A stretch of 64,000 bases of DNA from Mycolicibacterium porcinum (GTDB taxonomy: Bacteria > Actinomycetota > Actinomycetes > Mycobacteriales > Mycobacteriaceae). The position numbers and the translations under genes are program-made. Below, piece after piece: positions 19,302 through 27,851 of the stretch. The first letter of the stretch is position 1; each line of letters opens with the position of its first letter. Where the stretch lies: contig MVIG01000001.1 of NCBI GenBank assembly GCA_002086835.1, positions 186,001 through 250,000 of the forward strand, given 5' to 3'. The notes beneath the pieces were generated by a model, which had not been told where the DNA came from, searched no databases, and saw only the letters and a program-made list of their open reading frames with translations.

Positions 19302-20216
19302 TCACTTCTCGGCGTTGATGTAGAGCACCGACGCCGCGTGGGCCTCATCCTCGACCGGCGGCAGGCCGGTCCGGATCAGCAGATCGTTGGACGAGATGCC
19401 GGTCGTCTTCCAGGCATGACCTTCCAGATACGTCGTCACATCGGCACGGTCGCCGAGGAAGATCAGCTCGTTGAGGTCCAGGTCCAGACCGTGGGCGCGC
19501 CAGCGGTCGGTGAACTCCTGCATCCGGGCCCGGATGGACTCCTCGTCGTTGGTCTCGGTCGCCGGCACGCCCTCCACACCGAAGCGGCTGCCGGGCGCGC
19601 TGAGCGCGGTGACCTGGTCGAGCAAACGGTCCTGTGCATCTCCCGGCAGGTATCCCAGCAATCCCTCGGCGATCCACGCCGTCGGCACCGACGGATCGAA
19701 TCCGGCCTCGGCCAAAGCCGTGGGCCAGTCGAAGCGCAGATCGATGGCCACCGTTCGGCGGTCGGTCGTCGGCACCGCGCCCAGGCTCGCCATGGTGGCG
19801 CTCTTGAATTCGATCACCTCGGGCTGATCGACCTCGTAGACGACGGTCCCGTCCGGCCACGGCAGCCGGTAGGCCCGCGAATCCAGACCGGCCGCCAGGA
19901 TGACCGCCTGCCGGATGCCGGCACGGCATGCGCTCAGGAAGAAGTCGTCGAAGAAGCGGGTGCGCGCGGCCATACCGTTGGCGAACCGGATCAGGCCCGT
20001 CGCCGCCTCTTCGTCGAGTCCCTCGGTGGTGAAGTTCTCGTCGGCCAGCTTGGAGAAGAAGTCCATTCCGACGGCGCGAACCAGGGGAGCGGCGAAGGGG
20101 TCGTCGATCACCGGATCATCGGAATTGGTGGCCATCGCACGCGCTGCCGCAACCATGGTCGCAGTGGCACCCACACTCGACGCCAGATCCCACGAGTCGT
20201 CTGCAGTCCGCGCCAT
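19302..20216 (-). CDS. SAM-dependent methyltransferase, LCM/PPM1-like mycobacterial family (copy 1)
   Basis: 304 aa, first gene of the four-gene tandem array. It has the shared [18 protein letters not shown]-terminus, [19 protein letters not shown] and YEVDQPEV. GGGGAA just upstream of the ATG serves as ribosome-binding site. It is divergent from secY across 326 bases, matching the placement of Rv0731c beside secY in M. tuberculosis. Confidence 0.9.
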   Translation of the reverse strand: MARTADDSWDLASSVGATATMVAAARAMATNSDDPVIDDPFAAPLVRAVGMDFFSKLADENFTTEGLDEEAATGLIRFANGMAARTRFFDDFFLSACRAGIRQAVILAAGLDSRAYRLPWPDGTVVYEVDQPEVIEFKSATMASLGAVPTTDRRTVAIDLRFDWPTALAEAGFDPSVPTAWIAEGLLGYLPGDAQDRLLDQVTALSAPGSRFGVEGVPATETNDEESIRARMQEFTDRWRAHGLDLDLNELIFLGDRADVTTYLEGHAWKTTGISSNDLLIRTGLPPVEDEAHAASVLYINAEK

Positions 20217-20542
20217 GAATTCCCCTTTGTTCAGTCAGAATCAACGTGTTAGTTAGGTGATGTAATGAGCTGTCGCCGACTGTACGCTCCGATTCTGAAG
20301 AGAAGCTCTGCTCCGCATCTCGCCCGCAGCTCCGCCGCATCACGGGGGGAGTGGGGAGGCCCGACGCGGGTGGATGCAGGGGTCCTCTCCGGGACAACTG
20401 TTACTCTCGTAGACTGATTTGACGGCTGAGTCCGCAGGCTGCGCGCCTGCTGGGCGGCCGGACATGACTTGACCATTGACGCTGGCTCCACCCAGCCCCA
20501 TTTGGCACGCCGCGCTGAGAGGTCGGCTGCGCAGGAGGAAGA
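20217..20542. other. intergenic region between the methyltransferase array and secY
   Basis: 326 bases without a convincing gene. The left end, next to the methyltransferase start, is AT-rich (GTTAGTTAGG around 20250) and probably holds that operon's promoter. For secY, TAGACT at 20410-20415 is a possible -10 element, but the -35 position (CTCCGG) is poor. AGGAGGAA at 20533-20540 is the secY ribosome-binding site. No riboswitch or tRNA shape was recognised. Confidence 0.5.
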
Positions 20543-21868
20543 GTGCTTTCGGCTTTCATCTCATCGCTGCGGACGGCCGACCTCAGACGCAAGATCCTGT
20601 TCACGTTGGGCCTGGTGATCCTGTACCGGGCCGGCGCGTCGATCCCGTCTCCGGGGGTTAACTACCCGAACGTCCAGAAGTGCATCGAGCAGGTCAGCGG
20701 CGGAGATTCGGCGCAGATCTACTCGTTGATCAACCTGTTCTCAGGTGGCGCACTGCTGCAGCTGACCGTCTTCGCGGTGGGCGTCATGCCCTACATCACC
20801 GCGAGCATCATCGTGCAGCTACTGGTCGTGGTGATCCCGCGCTTCGAGCAGTTGCAGAAGGAGGGCCAGGCCGGTCAGGCCAAGATGACGCAGTACACGC
20901 GTTATCTGTCGATCGCGCTGGCCATTCTGCAGGCCACCAGCATCGTGGCGCTGGCCGCCAACGGTGGCCTGCTGCAGGGCTGCAACCTCGACATCATCCA
21001 GGACAGCTCGGTCTTCGGGCTGATCGTGATCGTGCTGGTGATGACCGCAGGTGCAGCGCTGGTGATGTGGATGGGTGAGCTGATCACCGAGCGGGGCATC
21101 GGCAACGGCATGTCCCTGCTGATCTTCGCCGGCATCGCGGCCCGCATCCCGTCCGAGGGCCAGACCATCCTGGAGAGCCGCGGCGGCCTGGTGTTCACCG
21201 CGGTGGTCGTCGCGACGCTGCTCATCATCGTCGGCGTGGTGTTCGTCGAGCAGGGCCAGCGCCGTATCCCGGTGCAATACGCCAAGCGCATGGTGGGCCG
21301 CAAGATGTACGGCGGCACCTCCACCTATCTGCCGCTCAAGGTCAACCAGGCCGGCGTCATCCCGGTGATCTTCGCGTCGTCGCTGATCTACATCCCGCAC
21401 CTGATCACTCAGCTGATCCAGAGTGGCAGCTCCAATCCGGGTAACAGCTGGTGGGACAAGTTCGTCGCGGACTACCTGACCAACCCGGCCGATCCGGTGT
21501 ATATCGCGATCTACTTCGGCTTGATCATCTTCTTCACGTACTTCTACGTGTCGATCACTTTCAACCCGGACGAACGCGCCGACGAGATGAAGAAGTTCGG
21601 CGGATTCATCCCGGGCATCCGACCTGGCAAGCCGACCGCGGACTACCTGCGGTATGTGCTCAGCCGGATCACCCTGCCCGGCTCGATCTACCTCGGTACG
21701 ATCGCCGTTCTGCCGAACCTGTTCCTGCAGATCGGAAACACCGGGTCGGTACAGAATCTGCCGTTCGGCGGTACCGCGGTTCTGATCATGATCGGTGTCG
21801 GTTTGGATACCGTCAAACAGATCGAGAGCCAGCTCATGCAACGTAACTACGAAGGGTTCCTGAAGTGA
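20543..21868 (+). CDS. secY: preprotein translocase subunit SecY
   Basis: Channel subunit of the SecYEG translocon, 441 aa with ten membrane segments. It begins [20 protein letters not shown], and contains the plug-region IPSPGVNY and the cytoplasmic ribosome/SecA-binding loop with [13 protein letters not shown] strong AGGAGGAA supports the GTG start. It overlaps adk by 4 bases and normally lies directly after rplO; here the two are separated. Confidence 0.98.
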   Translation: MLSAFISSLRTADLRRKILFTLGLVILYRAGASIPSPGVNYPNVQKCIEQVSGGDSAQIYSLINLFSGGALLQLTVFAVGVMPYITASIIVQLLVVVIPRFEQLQKEGQAGQAKMTQYTRYLSIALAILQATSIVALAANGGLLQGCNLDIIQDSSVFGLIVIVLVMTAGAALVMWMGELITERGIGNGMSLLIFAGIAARIPSEGQTILESRGGLVFTAVVVATLLIIVGVVFVEQGQRRIPVQYAKRMVGRKMYGGTSTYLPLKVNQAGVIPVIFASSLIYIPHLITQLIQSGSSNPGNSWWDKFVADYLTNPADPVYIAIYFGLIIFFTYFYVSITFNPDERADEMKKFGGFIPGIRPGKPTADYLRYVLSRITLPGSIYLGTIAVLPNLFLQIGNTGSVQNLPFGGTAVLIMIGVGLDTVKQIESQLMQRNYEGFLK

Positions 21869-22410
21869 GAGTCGTTCTACTCGGACCGCCCGGTGCGGGC
21901 AAAGGCACGCAGGCAGAGAAGCTGTCCGAGAAGCTCGGCATCCCGCAAATCTCCACCGGGGACCTGTTCCGCAAGAACATCGGTGAGGGCACTCCGCTCG
22001 GGCTGGAGGCCAAGCGCTACCTGGACGCCGGCGACCTGGTGCCCGCCGAACTGACGAACCGTCTGGTCGAGGACCGCATCGACCAAGAGGATGCGGCTGC
22101 CGGATTCATTCTCGACGGCTACCCGCGTTCGGTCGAGCAGGCCGGTGCGCTCAAGGACATGCTTGCCGCCCGCAACACCAAGCTCGATGCCGTGGTGGAG
22201 TTCCAGGTGTCCGAGGACGAGTTGCTGACCCGGCTCAAGGGTCGCGGCCGTGCCGACGACACCGACGAAGTGATCCGCAACCGGATGAAGGTCTACCGCG
22301 ACGAGACCGAGCCGCTGCTGGAGTACTACCGCGACGACCTGAAGACCGTGGATGCGGTGGGTGCCCTCGACGAGGTGTTCGCCCGCGCATTGCACGCACT
22401 GGGTAAGTGA
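21865..22410 (+). CDS. adk: adenylate kinase
   Basis: Cytoplasmic ATP + AMP = 2 ADP phosphotransferase, 181 aa, the short form without a zinc LID domain. The P-loop [10 protein letters not shown] is at residues 7-16, with GYPRSVEQ and the LID arginines (RGRADD) following. The GTG start overlaps the secY stop and its own stop overlaps map, so the trio is translationally coupled. Confidence 0.98.
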   Translation: MRVVLLGPPGAGKGTQAEKLSEKLGIPQISTGDLFRKNIGEGTPLGLEAKRYLDAGDLVPAELTNRLVEDRIDQEDAAAGFILDGYPRSVEQAGALKDMLAARNTKLDAVVEFQVSEDELLTRLKGRGRADDTDEVIRNRMKVYRDETEPLLEYYRDDLKTVDAVGALDEVFARALHALGK

Positions 22411-23204
22411 TCAGATTGCCGGGGTTGCGCAAGCGCAAGGTCGTTGCGCAGCGCAGCGCCGGAGAGCTGGACGCGATGGCCGTGGCCGGGGCGCTGGTCG
22501 CCTCGGCGCTGCGGGCCGTGCGCGCTGCCGCCGCGCCCGGAGTGTCCACTCTCGAACTGGATCAGATCGCCGAGTCCGTCATCCGTGACGGTGGCGGTAC
22601 GCCGTCGTTCCTCGGCTACCACGGATTCCCCGCCAGCATCTGCGCGTCCGTGAATGACCGTGTGGTGCACGGCATTCCGTCGGCCGGCGAGAAACTGGCC
22701 GCCGGAGATCTGGTGTCCATCGACTGCGGCGCGATCGTCGACGGTTGGCACGGGGACTCGGCCGTCACGTTCGGGATCGGTGCGCTGATCGCCGCTGATG
22801 AAGCCCTTTCTGCCGCAACGAAATCGGCCATGGAGGCCGGTATCGCGGCGATGCTGCCCGGAAACCGGCTGACCGACGTCTCCCACGCGATCGAGGTCGA
22901 GACCCACGCGGCAGAGGCCCGCCACGACCGCAAGTACGGGATCGTCGACGGGTACGGCGGTCACGGCATCGGCAGGCAGATGCACATGGATCCCTTCCTG
23001 CCGAACGAGGGCTCGCCCGGGCGCGGGCCGTACCTGGAGCCGGGCTCGGTGCTGGCCATCGAACCCATGCTCACCCTCGGGACCACCGAGACGAAGATTC
23101 TCGACGACGAGTGGACCGTCGTCACCGCCGACGGGACCCGCGCCGCGCACTGGGAGCACACCGTCGCCGTCACCGAAGACGGCCCGCGAATCCTCACCCA
23201 GTAA
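22407..23204 (+). CDS. map: methionine aminopeptidase, type I
   Basis: Removes the initiator Met from nascent proteins. 265 aa; the metal ligands of the M24 fold are visible in order: His in GYHGFP, Asp in SIDCGAI and GWHGDSA, His in YGGHGIG, and two Glu residues in AIEPM and WEHT. GTG 22407 overlaps the adk stop by 4 bases. M. tuberculosis has this copy at the same place (Rv0734). Confidence 0.96.
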   Translation: MIRLPGLRKRKVVAQRSAGELDAMAVAGALVASALRAVRAAAAPGVSTLELDQIAESVIRDGGGTPSFLGYHGFPASICASVNDRVVHGIPSAGEKLAAGDLVSIDCGAIVDGWHGDSAVTFGIGALIAADEALSAATKSAMEAGIAAMLPGNRLTDVSHAIEVETHAAEARHDRKYGIVDGYGGHGIGRQMHMDPFLPNEGSPGRGPYLEPGSVLAIEPMLTLGTTETKILDDEWTVVTADGTRAAHWEHTVAVTEDGPRILTQ

Positions 23205-23231
23205 TTAACGCCAGCAATCACCTCCTGAATC

Positions 23232-23261
23232 GCGCGCCGACTCTGGTGCCTGCAGGCGCGC
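23232..23261 (+). terminator. weak hairpin after map
   Basis: GCGCGCC (23232-23238) can pair with GGCGCGC (23255-23261) across a 16-base loop. No U tract follows. It might attenuate read-through from secY-adk-map into sigL; a function is unproven. Confidence 0.25.
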
Positions 23262-23273
23262 AAAGGTAGTAAT

Positions 23274-23301
23274 TGAACCGGATCGCCACCAACGTCGTAT
23301 C
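23274..23301 (+). promoter_or_regulatory. SigL-type promoter of sigL-rslA (autoregulation)
   Basis: TGAACC at 23274-23279, a 16-base spacer and CGTATC at 23296-23301. The published M. tuberculosis SigL consensus, as I recall it, is TGAACC-N16/17-CGTgtc, so this differs at one weakly conserved base. Transcription would begin near 23308, leaving only the GGAGG ribosome-binding site (23308-23312) before the sigL ATG at 23319. Confidence 0.7.
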
Positions 23302-23318
23302 ACAGACGGAGGTAGGGA

Positions 23319-23846
23319 ATGGATGATCCGGAGGCCGCCATGATGCGGGTGCTCTACGACGAGCATGCTGCCGCGCTGTGGCGCTATGCCCTGCGGCTCA
23401 CGGGTGACCGGGCCCGGGCCGAGGACGTGGTGCAGGAGACGCTGCTGCGTGCATGGCGTCACCCCGATGTCACCGCCGATACCGATCGATCGGCTCGCGC
23501 CTGGTTGTTCACCGTGGCGCGCAATATGATCATCGATGAACGCCGAAGTGCCCGGTTCCGCAATGAAACCGGGGTACCCGATCCCGACCAGGTGGCAGAC
23601 CACGGCGGGGCAGCTGCCACCCCCGACCAGGTGGACAACGCCTTGGATCGAATTCTGCTGAGCACAGCACTGAGCCAGCTCTCCGACGAACACCGGGCCG
23701 TGGTCCGCCGGGCGTACTACCAGGGCTGGACCACCGGGCAGATTGCCGACGATCTGCAGATACCCGAGGGCACCGTGAAATCACGCCTGCACTACGCGGT
23801 ACGCGCATTACGACTGAACTTGCAGGAGATGGGGGTGACACGATGA
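23319..23846 (+). CDS. sigL: ECF RNA polymerase sigma factor SigL
   Basis: 175-aa extracytoplasmic-function sigma factor. Region 2 (ARAEDVVQETLLRAWRH, about residues 30-46) and region 4 (TTGQIADDLQIPEGTVKSRL) are clear; there is no region 1.1 or 3. Position after secY-adk-map and before a zinc anti-sigma factor matches M. tuberculosis Rv0735-Rv0736. GGAGG stands 6 bases before the ATG. The 4-base overlap with rslA ensures co-production. It is predicted to drive its own operon and the one starting at 25442. Confidence 0.93.
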   Translation: MDDPEAAMMRVLYDEHAAALWRYALRLTGDRARAEDVVQETLLRAWRHPDVTADTDRSARAWLFTVARNMIIDERRSARFRNETGVPDPDQVADHGGAAATPDQVDNALDRILLSTALSQLSDEHRAVVRRAYYQGWTTGQIADDLQIPEGTVKSRLHYAVRALRLNLQEMGVTR

Positions 23847-24577
23847 CACAGTTCGGTGTACCCCACATCCCTGACCCGGTGGAATCCGACCGTTACCGGA
23901 CCTGGGATGCGGCCTACGTGTTGGGATCGCTGGACAGCAGCGAGCGACGCGAGTATGAGGCCCATCTGGACGGTTGCGCGCAGTGCCGCGCCGCGGTGGC
24001 CGAGTTGACCGGGATGCCGGCGCTGCTGGCCATGCTGAACCTCGACGACGTGCTCGCCCTCGAATCCGAACAGCCCGATCCGCCGTTGCGGCCCGAGGTG
24101 CTGCAGTCGGTGCTGGCGAAAGTGAGCTGGGGGCGGCGCCGTTCGCGCTGGGTGACCACGGCGGCCGTGGGCCTGGCCGCGGCGCTGCTGGCCGTCGGTG
24201 TGGTGATCGGGATCCGTCCCGAGGTGTTCGGCCTGCACAGCGGCACCGAGCAGCAGAGCGCGGAGATGCTGGCGATGAACAAGGTCTCCGACACACCCAT
24301 CAACGCCAGCATCGCGATGACCAGTTACTCCTGGGGCACCCGGATCGACATGGCCTGCAGCTACGGGAGCTGGGGCAAGCAGGATGCGCCCCCGCAGAAC
24401 CTGGGCATGGTGGTGATCGGCCGGGACGGCAGCCGCAACGAGATAGCGACGTGGCTCGGGTTGTCCGGCGCCACCGCGCTGCCGAGCGGCAATACCCAGA
24501 TGCCGAAGGCGGATATCGCTGCGGTGCAACTGGTTACGTCCCCCGACGGCAAGGTGCTGCTGGAAAAGCAGCTCTGA
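23843..24577 (+). CDS. rslA: anti-sigma-L factor RslA (zinc-associated, membrane-bound)
   Basis: 244 aa. The cytoplasmic ZAS motif has His41, Cys45 and Cys48 (HLDGCAQC), the Zn site through which RslA holds SigL and senses oxidation. One membrane segment spans residues about 104-124 (TTAAVGLAAALLAVGVVIGI) and the rest is extracytoplasmic. It overlaps sigL by 4 bases. The extracellular domain ends with a typical LPSGNTQMPKADIAAVQLV segment of RskA-type proteins. Confidence 0.92.
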   Translation: MTQFGVPHIPDPVESDRYRTWDAAYVLGSLDSSERREYEAHLDGCAQCRAAVAELTGMPALLAMLNLDDVLALESEQPDPPLRPEVLQSVLAKVSWGRRRSRWVTTAAVGLAAALLAVGVVIGIRPEVFGLHSGTEQQSAEMLAMNKVSDTPINASIAMTSYSWGTRIDMACSYGSWGKQDAPPQNLGMVVIGRDGSRNEIATWLGLSGATALPSGNTQMPKADIAAVQLVTSPDGKVLLEKQL

Positions 24578-24587
24578 GGCACTGCGT

Positions 24588-25250
24588 TCAGTTGTCCTTG
24601 TGGGCGCTCAGCAGGAAGCCGGGCATGGTGATGTGCCCGGCGCCGTCGCGCTCCACACCGGGTAGCGCCGCGGGCCCGCCGGCGGCGGGGGCATCGTTGC
24701 CGTACAACTTGGCCGGGCGCACCTCGTCCACGGTCCAGCAGATGGCCACGGTGTCGCGCAACTCGTCGGCGGTGAAGCCGCTCGGACCCGGGGTGCGGTC
24801 CCCGCACGGCCGGGCCGCGAAGGCCAGAATGTACAGCGCCGCGCCCGGTGCCGAGGCACGGTGGATCGCCCGCACGTACGCCTCGCGCCCGTCGGCGGGC
24901 AGGGCGTGCAGCAGGCCGCTGTCCAGCACGGTGTTGAACCTGCCGTCGTAACCGGTGAAGGCGGTCATGTCGGCCTGCGCGAAACTGGCTGTGGTCAAAC
25001 CACGTTCGGACGCGGCTGCGGCAGCTGCCGCGATGGCCGTCGGGCTGGCATCCAACCCGACCACGGTGTACCCCTGCGCGGCCAGCGTCAGTGACAGGGC
25101 GGCGTGTCCGCAGCCGGAGTCGAGGACTTCACCGTGCACCTTGCCCTGCTCGATCAGGCGGGCGAGCTCGGGCTGTGGTTCTCCGATGCTCCACGGCGGC
25201 GGGGTGTCCTGCCGATACGCGGCGTCCCAGTCCATGTACGGCTGTGTCAT
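24588..25250 (-). CDS. class I SAM-dependent methyltransferase
   Basis: 220-aa small-molecule methyltransferase. Motif I is VLDSGCGHAALSLTLA (about residues 42-57), followed by VVGLDASPTAI for the ribose-binding acidic residue. The acceptor is unknown. The N-terminal YMDWDAAYRQDTPPPWSIGEPQP is shared with several actinobacterial methyltransferases. It is convergent with rslA and divergent from the SigL-type operon, with 191 bases between. Could contribute to the same pathway but has no visible SigL promoter of its own. Confidence 0.83.
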   Translation of the reverse strand: MTQPYMDWDAAYRQDTPPPWSIGEPQPELARLIEQGKVHGEVLDSGCGHAALSLTLAAQGYTVVGLDASPTAIAAAAAAASERGLTTASFAQADMTAFTGYDGRFNTVLDSGLLHALPADGREAYVRAIHRASAPGAALYILAFAARPCGDRTPGPSGFTADELRDTVAICWTVDEVRPAKLYGNDAPAAGGPAALPGVERDGAGHITMPGFLLSAHKDN

Positions 25251-25385
25251 CTGATCCCTCCGATCCGGGCCTCGCGGTCGCCCGTGAGAGCGACCTCGCC
25301 CTCCACTATGCCCAAGATCGCGTAGGCCGTGATCGTGCCGTTGCCTGTGAGATTGCGGAGAGTTCGCACCAATTCACCCGCACGG

Positions 25386-25413
25386 TGAACCGTCACCGCT
25401 CACAGGTCGTGTC
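25386..25413 (+). promoter_or_regulatory. SigL promoter of the ThDP/KAS III/aminotransferase operon
   Basis: TGAACC (25386-25391), exactly 16 bases, CGTGTC (25408-25413): an exact match to the recalled SigL consensus and the same spacing as the sigL promoter 2.1 kb upstream. An inverted repeat TTCACC-N5-GGTGAA (25373-25389) overlaps the -35 element and may bind another regulator, for example the MarR protein at 29989. The ATG is 28 bases after the -10 element. Confidence 0.75.
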
Positions 25414-25441
25414 ACTGGCAGAGCACGGAAGTAGGTGACAC

Positions 25442-27181
25442 ATGGTCAAGGCGCACCGGGTGGTGGACCACATCGTGGGCCAGCTGGCCGCGAACGGGGT
25501 CACGCACATCTTCGGCGTGGACGGTGCCAATATCGAGGACCTCTACGACGCGGCGTACTTCCGTGACGACATCGTTGCGGTGCTGGCCAAACACGAATTC
25601 TCCGCTGCCACAATGGCAGACGGATACAGCCGCGGCGGCGGCGGGATCGGCGTGGTGGCGGCGACCTCCGGCGGCGGCTGCCTGAACACCGTCCCCGGGC
25701 TGGGGGAATCGCTGGCCAGCCACGTTCCGGTGCTGGCCCTGATCGGGCAGGCGCCGACCACGCTCGACGGGCGTGGTGCCTTCCAGGACACCAGCGGGGA
25801 GAACGGGAGCCTGGACGGGCACGCCCTGTTCTCGTCGGTCTCGCTGTACTGCCGCAGGGTGCTGACGCCGGCAGACATCCTCACCGCGCTTCCCGAGGCG
25901 CTGGCCGCGGCGCGCACCGGCGGCCCCGCGGTGTTGTTGCTGCCCAAGAACATTCAGCAGGCCGATCTGGGGGGACCCGGTGTCGGCAATGGCCGGACCC
26001 ATGCCACCGCGACGGCGGCACGTCACGCCGATCTCGGTGTGCTCGAGCAGGCGCTGCGCCGCGTCGACGGCCCGATCACGATCATCGCCGGTGAGCAGGT
26101 AGCCCGCGACGAGGCCAGGGCAGAACTGGAACACCTGCGCGCCACCTTGCGGGCCCGGGTGGCCACTGTGCCCGATGCCAAGGACGTGGCGGGCACCCCC
26201 GGGTTCGGCTCGTCGTCCGCGCTGGGGATAGCCGGTGTGATGGGCCACCCCGGGGTGTCCGCTGCCGCAGCGCAGAGCGCGTTGTGCCTGATCGTCGGCA
26301 CTCGCCTGACGGTGACCGCCCGGGCCGGCCTCGACGAGGCACTGGGGTCGGTGCCGACCTACTCGATCGGCGCCCAGGTGCCCTACCTGCCGTGCACCCA
26401 CCTGCACTCAGACGATCTGCGGGTCTCGCTCACGCAGCTGGTCCGCGCCCTGTCCGGCGCCGGCCGTCCGGCACAGGTCCGGGTGCCGGATCCCGCGCCG
26501 CGGACCGAATTGCGCCCACCGGCCTACGACGGCCCGGGCATCAGGTACCGCGACGCGATGTCCGTGCTCGACGACGTCCTGCCCGACGGCACCGACATCG
26601 TCGTCGATGCGGGCAACGTCGGCGCCTCGGCCATCCACTATCTGCCGGTCCGCCGGGACGGCCGTTTCATGGTCGCGCTGGGCATGGGCGGCATGGGCTA
26701 CACCTTCGGCGCCGGTATCGGGATGACGTTTCACCGGGCTTCCGCCGGATCCGGCGGTCCGAGGCGCACCGTGGTGATCGCCGGGGACGGCTCGTTCTTC
26801 ATGCACGGCATGGAGATTCACACCGCTGTGCAGTACCGGCTGCCGATCACCTTCGTGCTGTTCGACAACCACGCCCACGCCATGTGCGTGACGCGGGAGC
26901 AGCTGTTCTACGACGATCGCTACTCCTACAACAGGTTCGGCCCGAGTCAGCTGGGCGCCGGGCTCGCCGCGATGTTCCCCGGGCTGCCCGCATACGACGT
27001 CGCCGAGCTGAGCCAGCTGTCCCGGGCGCTGGATATCGCACTGGACACCGATGGCCCGTCGGTGCTGAGCATCGAATGTTCGGCGGACGAAATCCCGCCG
27101 TTCGCAGCATTTCTCGCCACCACAGACAGCACACCTTCCACCTCAGAGGAGAACAGGTCCCATGTCACTGCCCGCGCTTGA
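25442..27181 (+). CDS. thiamine diphosphate-dependent enzyme (acetolactate synthase-like fold)
   Basis: 579 aa with the three-domain ThDP fold. The activating Glu is Glu52 (KHEFSAATMADGYSR); the central domain carries VRDEARAELEHL-like FAD/spacer sequence, and the ThDP/Mg motif begins GDGSF at 448-452 with Asn476 twenty-seven residues after Asp449. It would decarboxylate a 2-keto acid and transfer or release the aldehyde unit. It is too divergent to name acetolactate synthase, and no regulatory subunit lies nearby. First gene of the SigL-type operon. Confidence 0.82.
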   Translation: MVKAHRVVDHIVGQLAANGVTHIFGVDGANIEDLYDAAYFRDDIVAVLAKHEFSAATMADGYSRGGGGIGVVAATSGGGCLNTVPGLGESLASHVPVLALIGQAPTTLDGRGAFQDTSGENGSLDGHALFSSVSLYCRRVLTPADILTALPEALAAARTGGPAVLLLPKNIQQADLGGPGVGNGRTHATATAARHADLGVLEQALRRVDGPITIIAGEQVARDEARAELEHLRATLRARVATVPDAKDVAGTPGFGSSSALGIAGVMGHPGVSAAAAQSALCLIVGTRLTVTARAGLDEALGSVPTYSIGAQVPYLPCTHLHSDDLRVSLTQLVRALSGAGRPAQVRVPDPAPRTELRPPAYDGPGIRYRDAMSVLDDVLPDGTDIVVDAGNVGASAIHYLPVRRDGRFMVALGMGGMGYTFGAGIGMTFHRASAGSGGPRRTVVIAGDGSFFMHGMEIHTAVQYRLPITFVLFDNHAHAMCVTREQLFYDDRYSYNRFGPSQLGAGLAAMFPGLPAYDVAELSQLSRALDIALDTDGPSVLSIECSADEIPPFAAFLATTDSTPSTSEENRSHVTARA

Positions 27182-27842
27182 AGACATCACGGCCCATCGG
27201 GCCACCCGAACCCCACTGGACGGACTGATCCGGATCGAGACCTCGCCGAAGGAGCAGGCCACTCCGATCATCATGGACATGATGCGCTCGGTGTACCCGC
27301 ACGACCAGGTATTCGGCCAGTACTGCACGGTCAACGACTACATCGAGTGCCCACCCGACGAGTTGTTCGACTACATGTCCGACACCCGATGCCTGGAGGA
27401 ATGGACGTACAGCCTGCGCGGTTTCACCCCGACCGAGGAGCCCGGGCTGTGGCTGGCCCACGACCGGCTCGGTGCCGGGCCGTCGGGCCCGGGCAGCGAG
27501 ATCTACACCCGCACCGTGGTGAACCGGGACGCGCTCACCGTGGACTACCACTGCGCCTGGGACCAGGGCAAGCATCTGTGGATGGTCTACCTGATGCGCA
27601 TCGTCGACGCGCAGGTGGTGCTGGACAAGCCGGGATCGGTTGTGCTGTGGACGAATTGCCATCACCCGTTCTACGACGAGAACCCGTACCCAGAGACCGC
27701 GCCCCCGGCGCGGCCGGTCTGGGTGGGCGACTTCTGGGACATGTTCGGCCCCGGTCACCTGCTGGAATTGCGCAATCTCAAGGCAATCGCCGAGTACCGC
27801 CACCGCAACGGCCTGCCGGTCACCCCGGCCTGGATGAAGTGA
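27162..27842 (+). CDS. SRPBCC-like (START/polyketide cyclase fold) protein
   Basis: 226 aa. The central region (YIECPPDELFDYMSDTRCLEEW, about residues 58-79) is typical of the SRPBCC hydrophobic-ligand fold. The gene overlaps the end of the ThDP enzyme by 20 bases in another frame; the start is supported by AGAGGAG at 27145-27151. It is wedged between a ThDP enzyme and a KAS III-like enzyme, so it may bind or cyclise a pathway intermediate. Catalytic residues cannot be assigned. Confidence 0.7.
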   Translation: MSLPALEDITAHRATRTPLDGLIRIETSPKEQATPIIMDMMRSVYPHDQVFGQYCTVNDYIECPPDELFDYMSDTRCLEEWTYSLRGFTPTEEPGLWLAHDRLGAGPSGPGSEIYTRTVVNRDALTVDYHCAWDQGKHLWMVYLMRIVDAQVVLDKPGSVVLWTNCHHPFYDENPYPETAPPARPVWVGDFWDMFGPGHLLELRNLKAIAEYRHRNGLPVTPAWMK

Positions 27843-27851
27843 GGTTCGGTC

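Noticed and set aside
17553..20252. An 899-codon plus-strand open frame opposite the methyltransferase array
   Set aside because: Its repeated internal pattern mirrors the four paralogues on the minus strand; no ribosome-binding site or family motif.
25442..27181. Naming the ThDP enzyme acetolactate synthase (ilvB)
   Set aside because: Only the fold motifs match; no ilvN subunit or other ilv genes are near and the context is unlike branched-chain synthesis.
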